From the NCBI GenBank assembly GCA_016192035.1, contig JACPUW010000024.1, positions 1 through 64,000 of the forward strand: a stretch of 64,000 nt of DNA, read 5' to 3'. Each line of letters starts with the position of its first letter. The first letter of the stretch is position 1. Shown piece by piece: positions 41,526 to 49,865 of this stretch. The DNA is from Bacteroidota bacterium (lineage in GTDB: Bacteria; Bacteroidota; Bacteroidia; CAILMK01; JACPUW01). The translations under genes were made by a program, and so were the position numbers. The notes under the pieces were generated by a model. The model made no database searches. It saw only the letters and a list, made by a program, of their open reading frames with translations, and had not been told where the DNA came from.

Positions 41526-44500
41526 TTATTTCTTTGGGTCATCTTTTTTAAATAAGTCCGATACAGACTCAAATTCCCGTTTCAAAAATACGCCAATGCC
41601 ATAGGTATTGCTGGAAAAACTTATCACAGGGTTTTGTGTCTTCCTCTGAAACACAAGGACTTTCAGGCTTCCATCGGGATTTACCTTATACGCTATTTCT
41701 TTTAGGGGGCTATACTCGTTTTGCAGTTCATAGGCAAAATTTACACTTACCCTATCATTGAAAAGCGTGGTGGCAAGCGCCAGTTCCAATTCTTTTTCGG
41801 ATAAAGTGATGCCGTCACTCTTAAAACCATTGCGGTAGTTCAGGTTTACCTGTATGTCATCACTTATACTGGACAACCAATAGGTTAACTGATTTGAAAT
41901 CAAATCGCCCAGGCTGGTGCCCACGCTGGAGCCAAAGAGTTCAGAATTGTCGGTAGGTGCCGAATAAAGGGGCATAAACCGATTGAGGACCAGCAGGCTA
42001 ACTACCTGTTTGGTGAGTTCATCCTCACCCAGTTGTAGGTTGTCAAGCGCACGCATCAGGGGGGCTGCGTCTGGCCCTCCTTCATCCAAAAACTTAAAAT
42101 TCAGGTCTATTTCTGGTTTGAGCAAGGAGCCTTTTAGGTTGGCATAGGCCACCACGGGCATTGGGGTTTTATAGCTTTCAAGGGTTGTTACGTCTAATTG
42201 GGGCAGCCCACTGGCCAGTGCATAGGCATTGGCTTTGAGAAAATAGTTTGCCCTTATATCAATCAGGGCATCGTAGGGATCGCCCACCCAAGAGATTTTG
42301 CTGCCTTTTTCTATCTCAAACCTTTTGTTTATCAGGTCAAAGGCGGTGAACAGGTAATTGCCATTGTCTATGATGTAGTCACCAAAAATCTCCAGTTCGC
42401 CGGCGGGGCTCAGGCCAATTGTTATACTGCCGCTGCCCCAGGCTTTAATTATGTCGCCCAGTTGTTTGTCAAAAATCAATTGCATTTCGGTCTCCGGGGT
42501 TACCACCAGGTTGAGGTCCAGGGAGAAATCGTTGTCGTTTACTTTATACTCTTCGTTCTGGCGGTTGGGGTCCACAAACCTGATATATGATTCCATAGAG
42601 AACCCCTGCTCGTCTTCTATGGGCAGCACAAACTTGGATCCTTTTTGTGTGGTGATTTGGCAGGCTATCCGCGACCTAAGCAGCGGGCCAGTAAAGGATG
42701 CGGTCCCTGTGCCCAGTATGTTACCATAATACAGGTCGTTGTCGGACTCCAATGTGCGCAAGCTTTCAAAATTTGTGCAGCGAAGCCCCAGGTCTAGGTC
42801 AAACCTCGATAGCCTGTCATGGGTCACCGTGCCATTTACTACGGCCCGGCCTCCCTTTCCGTCATGCAGCACCAAGTGTTCTATGCTAAGTTGTTCTGTA
42901 CCTATCGCTATAGTATCGGTAAATGCATAGTCGGTGCCCATGTAGTCCACATGCACTTTGGCCTGCTTCAAGGCTAGCCAGCCGCTTAGATTTGGCTGTG
43001 CCGCAAGGCCATATAGGCGGACCTGCATGGAGGTGTTGCCTTCCATTTCTGACACCACCCCCTGCGCTAAGGGGCTAAAGAGGTCAATGGCAACGTCGTC
43101 CATATCAAAATAGAAATCGAGCTGCACCTGGTCACCATATTCAAGCCAGCCATCTATGCCTATGAGCGAATCACCGTTTAACCCAGTGAGCAAGCCCTGT
43201 ATCTCAAGTTTTTTCGATTCTTGTTCATAGTGGCTTTCCAGGGTTAGGCGTTCTATTTCTATTCCCTTAAAATCTAGTGGATCTATGGTAAGGCCCGCTT
43301 CAATGACCGGTAGCTTGTTTTCTGTGTGCACCAAGCCGTTGCCGTTCACCAAGCCTTCCATGTCATGAAAGTAATCGGGCAGTATGGCACTTAATCTACC
43401 TAATTGTAGGCCCTGTAGGTTAAAACTGGCCGCGTAATCTTGGGATGCGGCCCAGTTGCCGGTAGTAGTGAACAGTTCTTGGCCAAGTCCCAAGCTAAGA
43501 TTGTGAAAATGAAAGGCATCCAAGCCTACCCAGGCTATGGAGTCAAAACCCAGTGAAAGCGTGTCGCCATAGGCGTATATGTAGCTTTTGTTGCTGGTTA
43601 TCAAGCTAGTAGGTGTAGTAGAATAAGCTATATGATGCCCAAGTAGAAATTGTATGGATGTGTCGTTCACCATACCGCTATGGCTTAGGTGCAAACCGCT
43701 GCTGTCGCTGTGGAGCTCCAAGGAGTACGGGTGCAAGGAAAACTCGCCAAATTCCACTTTTGCAAACTGTATGGAAGATTCATAGCCCCCATTGTCAACC
43801 ATGAGCCTTACCGAAGGTGACTCCATGGCTATGTGGGCAGCCGTTATGCCTGGGGCATTAAAAGCTACTTTGGCTATTTGGGCGCTGTCATGTATATATA
43901 GCCGCAGGTGGGTATTGGCCCTTGTTTCATACCCTTTGGGGAGCAGTGAGTTAAGTATATCGGGCTGGCTTAGTGTCAGGTTCAGGTCTATGTAGTCGGT
44001 GGTTTCTTTTTTTTCCAAACCAAAATCTTTTGGCAACCAATTGATGCCGTGCTGCCTCAATGAAGGCCATAAGTCCATGAGAAGCAGGGAAGTTTCTAGG
44101 CTGGCCTGTGCAAAATCCGATTCCAGCTCCCACCGCTTTCCTTTTGGGGTGAGCGCGCTTTTTACCAATGCCTTGCCCGTTTGGTAGGAGGTGCCGTTCA
44201 CATAGACCCACATGTTGCGCGTACTTATGTTGCCCACAAAATTTTCCATTTGGTTGCCGGTAAAATCCATGCGGGCCTCCGTTCGTAGGCGTATGCTGTC
44301 TTTGCTCAGCCCCAGGGCGTGTAGGTCCAGGTTTTTTATTTCGGTTATGACTTTTATGGCCGGCAGCGATGCGGAAAAATCTATTTTTCCGTCCACGCTC
44401 AGGTCAGCGTTTGGGTCGGTCGATAGGAGCTTGCCATCAAAGTAGCGGCTGGCCAGGTCAGCACTCACGCTCATGTTTTGGTAATTATAGCCCATGTAGC

Positions 44501-45944
44501 CCAGTTCGGTAACAGTGCCGTCCAGATTGCCCCTCATGTTGTCTAAGTTGCTGCCCCAGCCATTCAAGCTGGCGTTTAGGCTTACATGGCCCAGTTGTGG
44601 GCGGTCAAGTAAGGCGCCCAAGTCAAAATGAAACAACGACAAATGCCCTGAATATTGGTTCTCGGCGGGGTCACCATGGAGTTTAACGCTCAGGTCTGTT
44701 TTTGCACTGCCCAGGTTTGAAACAAATTGGCCCTGGGCCACGAAACTTTTAACAAAACCGGTAAAGTTTCCATTAAATGACATATTGCCCAGTTTATGTA
44801 CCACGGCTGGCAGTGGGTTGCCCGGCAATTGGTTGGTTAAATCGCTCAGCGTAAGTTGGGATTCATGGATTTGGGCCTTTATGAATGTTTCATCAATTTG
44901 GGGAAGGCCCTTAAAATCTATGGTTCCCCTAATAAAAGTGCCCGTACCAGCCTGGACTGAGAGATCTTCCACCCTAAAAGCACGGAGGCGGCCATGGGCC
45001 TTGCCGGCCAACTGGACCTGGGCAAACACCTTGTTTACCTCAGGGGCAAAAAAACCTATATCGTCGGCAAACACAGTACTGGAATCTATATGTGCCAGTA
45101 TGTCAATGGAGTCATTGAAGTATTTCCAATAGCGCCAAGATTTGAAATCAAACCTGACTTGGCCATGTATGTTGGATCGGTTGGTCAAAACGTGTAGCTT
45201 GTCCCAGTGAAACCGCCCACTGTCCAATCCCATATGGGCTGACAACCTCCTTATGGTGAAACCGCTCCGCTCTTTTAGGCTGAGGTGGGCTATGTGGGCA
45301 GAAAATCCCTTATCAAAGCGGAGGGAATCAAAAACCCCATCTATTTGGTTGGTGCCTAGCCTGTAAAAGTCCATGCCTTGTTCTCCCGGTTTCCTAAATG
45401 GGGCTTGGTTGTAATCGGCAAAACTGAAATTTCCCGCTTCCAGTATGAGTTTTCTTACCAGCACAACCCTGCCGCTGGGCGTTTGTTGGGTTTTCTCAGG
45501 GAGTTTTAGGGCCATTTCATAGTTGTACTTGGCATCGCCCCGGTACCATCTTAGGTTGCCGGTAAACTCGCTCAGCACCAATTGATCAATATATATGGCA
45601 TCTTGGGTTATCACCGGCCATTTGAGCCCCAGGCGTAGGGCTTCAGCCGAAAACAGGATAGAATCCCTGTGGTCATACACCACCAGTTGGTGTAGGGTAA
45701 GGCGCGGGGGAAGGCTTATTTGTACGGCCCCTATGGTGGCGTGGTGAAACAGGTATTTATTGGCCAGGCCTGAGGTAATTCTTGTGATAAAGCCTTGACC
45801 AGAAGGGGTAACGCTTATGTAAAACCAAAAACCAAAGGCGCAAAACAACAAGCCCAGGGGCAGGCTAAGTGGCCATACCCACCACCGCCTTTGTTTCTTT
45901 GCACCGCTATTTGTGCTATTGTCGTTGCTGTTCAATGGGTTCAA
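41526..45944 (-). CDS. tamB: Translocation and assembly module TamB-like protein (AsmA-like, DUF490)
   Basis: This 1472-residue protein has one N-terminal membrane anchor (about residues 22-45; LPLGLLFCAFGFWFYISV) and a very long beta-helical periplasmic body. The C-terminal DUF490 domain is recognised by GNYLFTAFDLINKRFEIEKG-type sequence, YDALIDIRANYFLKA, TPMPVVAYANLKGSLLKPEI and LISNQLTYWLSSI. TamB bridges inner and outer membranes and is thought to act in lipid transport or outer-membrane protein assembly. The start appears to be TTG; no ATG lies nearby. It diverges from tsaD, with under 30 bases between starts. Confidence 0.92.
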   Translation of the reverse strand: MNPLNSNDNSTNSGAKKQRRWWVWPLSLPLGLLFCAFGFWFYISVTPSGQGFITRITSGLANKYLFHHATIGAVQISLPPRLTLHQLVVYDHRDSILFSAEALRLGLKWPVITQDAIYIDQLVLSEFTGNLRWYRGDAKYNYEMALKLPEKTQQTPSGRVVLVRKLILEAGNFSFADYNQAPFRKPGEQGMDFYRLGTNQIDGVFDSLRFDKGFSAHIAHLSLKERSGFTIRRLSAHMGLDSGRFHWDKLHVLTNRSNIHGQVRFDFKSWRYWKYFNDSIDILAHIDSSTVFADDIGFFAPEVNKVFAQVQLAGKAHGRLRAFRVEDLSVQAGTGTFIRGTIDFKGLPQIDETFIKAQIHESQLTLSDLTNQLPGNPLPAVVHKLGNMSFNGNFTGFVKSFVAQGQFVSNLGSAKTDLSVKLHGDPAENQYSGHLSLFHFDLGALLDRPQLGHVSLNASLNGWGSNLDNMRGNLDGTVTELGYMGYNYQNMSVSADLASRYFDGKLLSTDPNADLSVDGKIDFSASLPAIKVITEIKNLDLHALGLSKDSIRLRTEARMDFTGNQMENFVGNISTRNMWVYVNGTSYQTGKALVKSALTPKGKRWELESDFAQASLETSLLLMDLWPSLRQHGINWLPKDFGLEKKETTDYIDLNLTLSQPDILNSLLPKGYETRANTHLRLYIHDSAQIAKVAFNAPGITAAHIAMESPSVRLMVDNGGYESSIQFAKVEFGEFSLHPYSLELHSDSSGLHLSHSGMVNDTSIQFLLGHHIAYSTTPTSLITSNKSYIYAYGDTLSLGFDSIAWVGLDAFHFHNLSLGLGQELFTTTGNWAASQDYAASFNLQGLQLGRLSAILPDYFHDMEGLVNGNGLVHTENKLPVIEAGLTIDPLDFKGIEIERLTLESHYEQESKKLEIQGLLTGLNGDSLIGIDGWLEYGDQVQLDFYFDMDDVAIDLFSPLAQGVVSEMEGNTSMQVRLYGLAAQPNLSGWLALKQAKVHVDYMGTDYAFTDTIAIGTEQLSIEHLVLHDGKGGRAVVNGTVTHDRLSRFDLDLGLRCTNFESLRTLESDNDLYYGNILGTGTASFTGPLLRSRIACQITTQKGSKFVLPIEDEQGFSMESYIRFVDPNRQNEEYKVNDNDFSLDLNLVVTPETEMQLIFDKQLGDIIKAWGSGSITIGLSPAGELEIFGDYIIDNGNYLFTAFDLINKRFEIEKGSKISWVGDPYDALIDIRANYFLKANAYALASGLPQLDVTTLESYKTPMPVVAYANLKGSLLKPEIDLNFKFLDEGGPDAAPLMRALDNLQLGEDELTKQVVSLLVLNRFMPLYSAPTDNSELFGSSVGTSLGDLISNQLTYWLSSISDDIQVNLNYRNGFKSDGITLSEKELELALATTLFNDRVSVNFAYELQNEYSPLKEIAYKVNPDGSLKVLVFQRKTQNPVISFSSNTYGIGVFLKREFESVSDLFKKDDPKK

Positions 45945-45971
45945 AAATCCGAAATTAATTTGCTCACAGCG

Positions 45972-47000
45972 TTGAATTCGCCCACCATTTTGGCCATAGA
46001 GAGTTCTTGTGACGACACGGGAGCGGCCATTTTATCACAAGGCAATATCCTATCCAATGTGGTCATGGGCCAGCAGGCGCACCGGCTGCTCGGTGGCGTA
46101 GTGCCCGAATTGGCTTCGCGTGACCACCAACGCAAGGTGACACTGGCGGTGGAAGAGGCACTAATAAGGGCGAAAATACATATGGGTCAGCTAGATGCCA
46201 TAGCCGTTACCAATGGGCCTGGCCTATTGGGCTCGCTCTTGGTAGGCTTGGCTTTTGCCAAAGGTCTGGCCCTGGCGCTTGATAAACCACTCATAGCAGT
46301 GGACCATTTGGATGCACATGTCCTGGCCCATTTTATAGGCCCAAGATCTCCGCAATTCCCTTTTTTATGCCTTTTGGTGTCGGGTGGGCATACCCAGCTG
46401 GTGCTGGTGCGCAAGCCACTCTGCCATGAGGTGTTGGGGGCTACCATAGACGACGCAGCCGGTGAAGCATTTGATAAAGGGGCAAAGTGTATGGGCTTGC
46501 CCTATCCGGGTGGCCCAGAGATAGATAGACTGGCCAAGCAGGGCAATCCCCTTGCGTTTTCTTTCAAATTCCCCAAGGTACAGGGCTATCACTACAGTTT
46601 TAGCGGCCTAAAAACCGCCTTGCTCTATTTCTTGCAGGCACAACAAAGGGAAGATAAAGATTTCATAAAGAATAACTTGAATGATTTATGTGCATCTTGG
46701 CAAAAAACCATTGGGGACTACCTCATGACCAAACTTGAAATGGCCGTGCGCGACCATGGCATTCAACACTTGGGCATAGCAGGCGGGGTAGCGGCCAATA
46801 GCTACCTGCGCCAAAAGGTAGTAGAACTTGGAAGGCAGCAAGGCATTGAAACCTATGTGCCTGCCATGGAATACTGCGTGGACAATGCCGCTATGATAGC
46901 CCAGGTAGCCGGGTATAAGTATGGGCAGGCCCAGTTTGCCCCACTCACCATAGAGCCTTATACCAGGAATCTACCCAAGTCCGGGGTTATGGATTTGTAG
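45972..47000 (+). CDS. tsaD: tRNA N6-adenosine threonylcarbamoyltransferase subunit TsaD
   Basis: The 342-residue protein is the catalytic subunit that places threonylcarbamoyl on adenosine 37 of ANN-decoding tRNAs. It begins ILAIESSCDDTGAAIL, has GGVVPELASRDHQRKV, the metal-binding HLDAH (about residues 114-118), LLVSGGHTQLV and the C-terminal YCVDNAAMIAQVAG. The start is uncertain: TTG at 45972 gives the family length; TTG at 45960 is possible; upstream frames overlap tamB. Both divergent genes seem to lack ATG starts. Confidence 0.92.
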   Translation: MNSPTILAIESSCDDTGAAILSQGNILSNVVMGQQAHRLLGGVVPELASRDHQRKVTLAVEEALIRAKIHMGQLDAIAVTNGPGLLGSLLVGLAFAKGLALALDKPLIAVDHLDAHVLAHFIGPRSPQFPFLCLLVSGGHTQLVLVRKPLCHEVLGATIDDAAGEAFDKGAKCMGLPYPGGPEIDRLAKQGNPLAFSFKFPKVQGYHYSFSGLKTALLYFLQAQQREDKDFIKNNLNDLCASWQKTIGDYLMTKLEMAVRDHGIQHLGIAGGVAANSYLRQKVVELGRQQGIETYVPAMEYCVDNAAMIAQVAGYKYGQAQFAPLTIEPYTRNLPKSGVMDL

Positions 47001-47090
47001 CAATTCATTCTAAAAAATTAAGGTACTCCGTGCGCACCTTTGGGGCCATTTATCGGTTTGCCTAGCCAAAATGTTTGAAATTAATATCCA

Positions 47091-49865
47091 TTGAATCCCT
47101 ATACCGTCCTGGAACAAATGCCCCTGAAGCCACAGGGAGGCCCTTCGCTGCCGTATTCAAAATACCGGTTGTCTAATGGGCTCACCCTCATACTCCACCC
47201 TGTGCCCGGCAGCAGCTTGGTCCATGTGGACTTGACCTACCATGTGGGCTCAGCCCGCGAAACGGTAGGCAAATCCGGGTTTGCTCACTTTTTTGAACAC
47301 ATGATGTTTGAGGGGTCAAAACATGTGGCCAACAACTTGCATTTCAAATATATATCAGAGGCAGGAGGCGATTTGAACGGCAGCACCAACCGCGATAGGA
47401 CCAATTACTACCAAACCCTACCCAGCAATCAACTGGAGTTGGCATTGTGGCTAGAATCTGACCGAATGGGATACCTCCTGGAGGCGGTTACCGTGGAAGG
47501 TTTTGAAAACCAGCGGTCGGTAATAAAGAACGAAAAGGCACAGCGGTATGAAAACCAGCCCTATGGTATGCTGGGCCAGGTGTTTCAAGAACACTTCTAC
47601 CCCAAAGGGCACCCCTACTCCTGGACTACCATAGGATACACCGAAGACCTGGACCGGGTGGGACTAGATGACTTGAAGGCGTTTTTCAAGACCTGGTACG
47701 GCCCTAACAACGCGGTGCTCACCATAGGGGGCGGCTTTGATGAAATTGCAGCCATTGATTTGGTAATCAAGTATTTTTCTGATATACCTGCCGGGCCGGC
47801 GGTACCCAAACCTGTATTTCAACCGGTGGTTATTGATGCCCATAAATATGTAAGTTTCCAGGATACCGTAAGGTTTCCCATGATTCAATTGGCCTGGCCA
47901 ACCGTACCCGTATTTCACACACATGAACCCGCCCTGGATGTGCTAACCGATATACTGGGCCATGGCAAGAACTCCAGGCTTTACCAACGGTTGGTGAAAG
48001 AAGGAAAGGCCGTACAGGTATATGCACACAACACTTGCTACGAGGGCTCTGGTGAGCTCACGCTTGGGGTGTTTGCTTACCCTGAGGTGCACTTGGGATG
48101 GGTAGAAGAGGTGCTAATTGATGAGATAGCCAAATTGGCCAAACACGGCGTGGGCCGTGAGGAGGTAGCGCGAGCTACCATGAAGTACTATGCCCAAATG
48201 CTGTATTCGCTAGAGAGCGTGAGCAATAGGGTGTCTAGGTTGGCAGCCTACCACACCTTTGCCCCTTATACCGACTACCTAGAAAAAGACATAGCCCGCT
48301 ATGGCCAGGTAGATGCCGCCCATGTAATGGAAGCGGTTCAGGCCTATGTGAAAGAGTTGCCCTACTTGGCCGTGAGTTTTGTGGGCCAGGGCCAAGAGAA
48401 ATTGCTGCCAAGAACGGACAATAGCGTGTTTGAAAGAGAGATCGGCAAGATTGAGGTAGGGTTGCCAGTGCAAGTGGAAGGGCGGGAAAACCCCAGTTCA
48501 ATTGACCGTAGCCTTAAACCGCTGCCGGGGCCGGCACCCACCATAGCCATACCCAATCCGGTACACAAACAGGCAGCCAATGGACTTACCTGGATGCTAA
48601 GCCACAACAAGAAAAGCCCCACGGTAAGTTTGGTACTCAGCTTTCTGGCAGGCAGCCATGCCGACCCCATGGGCCAGGCCGGTTTGTCAGGGTTCTATGC
48701 CCGCATGTTTAAGGAATCAACCCGCCACCGCCGCGCAGAAGAGATTGTGGGACTCTTGGAAAGGCTGGGTTCTTCCATTCAGGCCAGCAGCACCAAAGAG
48801 CATTTCAGGATTTCAATGAACGCCCTGGCCAAGCATGTGCCAGAAACTGTTTCATTGCTCTTTGAACTGCTCAACCGCGATTGGTTTGACCCAGAAGAAC
48901 TGGAACGTAACCGCCGCGAACACATGGAGTTGCTGCAGTACCAAATGGATGAGGTAGATGTGTTGGCCAACAGGGCCTTCTATGAAACTCTCTACGGCCC
49001 CCAACACCCACTGGGCCGCTCACACAGCGGGTATATACCAGACGCAAAGAATTTTACCATAGACTCTCTGTTAGCCTACCGCAAGCAATACCTGCACCCA
49101 ACCGGGGCCTATCTGGCCGTGAGCGGCGATATAAGCGCCCCCCAGTTTGAGTCCATAGGAAAGGTATTGCTTGAGCAGTGGACGCCAGATGACAAGCAGG
49201 GCAAAGACCTACCGGATCCGCCCAAGCCCACAAAAGGTATATACGTGGTACACAAGGAAGGGGCCCCGCAGTCGGAAATCAGGTTGGGGTATCCTGCCAT
49301 GCCCTATTCGGCCACCGGCGATTACTTCCACGCCACTATACTCAATTTTCCCCTGGGAGCCGCTTTCAATAGCCGGATAAACCTCAACCTGAGGGAGGAC
49401 AAAGGATACACCTATGGGGCACGGTCATATTTTCACGGTGGGCCTTTCCAAGGACCTTTTGTGGTATCGGCAGCCGTGGCCACTGCGGTAACGGCACAGG
49501 CGGTACGGGAGTGTATCAAAGAGATAAGCCAGTTTGCCCAGGGTGGCATGACCCATGAAGAGCTTGAATTTACCAAACAAAGCTACCTCAACAAGGAAGC
49601 CCTGCGGTATGAAACCAATGGCCAGGTAAACGGATTCTTGCTGAGAATGATGGAGTTTGACCTTCCCCTTGATTATGTAGGGGTGCAGCACAAAATGTTG
49701 CACGGTATGGGGCTTGATGAAATCAACACTCAGGCCCATAAGTTTTTTCCCATACACGACATGGTAGTGGTGGTGGCCGGCGATGCCCAGGCAATAGTGC
49801 CAGGCCTTGAAAAGCTGGGACATGGAGGGGTAATAGTGCGTAACATCGATAAAATCAATGCATAG
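47091..49865 (+). CDS. M16 family zinc metallopeptidase, fused two-half form
   Basis: The 924-residue protein contains two M16 halves. The first has the inverted zinc motif HFFEH in GFAHFFEHMMFEGS (about residues 64-77) and the downstream glutamate region (ENQRSVIKNEKAQRYENQPY). The second half (from about 480) keeps the fold (LAGSHADPMGQAGLSGFYAR, RLNLREDKGYTYGA-like) but lacks the HxxEH motif. This arrangement, active plus inactive half in one chain, resembles pitrilysin-type enzymes. No clear signal peptide is seen. The start is TTG at 47091; an ATG at 47115 is possible. It overlaps the DsbD gene by eight bases. Confidence 0.92.
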   Translation: MNPYTVLEQMPLKPQGGPSLPYSKYRLSNGLTLILHPVPGSSLVHVDLTYHVGSARETVGKSGFAHFFEHMMFEGSKHVANNLHFKYISEAGGDLNGSTNRDRTNYYQTLPSNQLELALWLESDRMGYLLEAVTVEGFENQRSVIKNEKAQRYENQPYGMLGQVFQEHFYPKGHPYSWTTIGYTEDLDRVGLDDLKAFFKTWYGPNNAVLTIGGGFDEIAAIDLVIKYFSDIPAGPAVPKPVFQPVVIDAHKYVSFQDTVRFPMIQLAWPTVPVFHTHEPALDVLTDILGHGKNSRLYQRLVKEGKAVQVYAHNTCYEGSGELTLGVFAYPEVHLGWVEEVLIDEIAKLAKHGVGREEVARATMKYYAQMLYSLESVSNRVSRLAAYHTFAPYTDYLEKDIARYGQVDAAHVMEAVQAYVKELPYLAVSFVGQGQEKLLPRTDNSVFEREIGKIEVGLPVQVEGRENPSSIDRSLKPLPGPAPTIAIPNPVHKQAANGLTWMLSHNKKSPTVSLVLSFLAGSHADPMGQAGLSGFYARMFKESTRHRRAEEIVGLLERLGSSIQASSTKEHFRISMNALAKHVPETVSLLFELLNRDWFDPEELERNRREHMELLQYQMDEVDVLANRAFYETLYGPQHPLGRSHSGYIPDAKNFTIDSLLAYRKQYLHPTGAYLAVSGDISAPQFESIGKVLLEQWTPDDKQGKDLPDPPKPTKGIYVVHKEGAPQSEIRLGYPAMPYSATGDYFHATILNFPLGAAFNSRINLNLREDKGYTYGARSYFHGGPFQGPFVVSAAVATAVTAQAVRECIKEISQFAQGGMTHEELEFTKQSYLNKEALRYETNGQVNGFLLRMMEFDLPLDYVGVQHKMLHGMGLDEINTQAHKFFPIHDMVVVVAGDAQAIVPGLEKLGHGGVIVRNIDKINA

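Noticed and set aside
45795-45971. Longer TsaD start inside tamB
   Set aside because: The added residues (TKGAKQQAQGQ..) are the antisense of the tamB anchor region and do not resemble TsaD.
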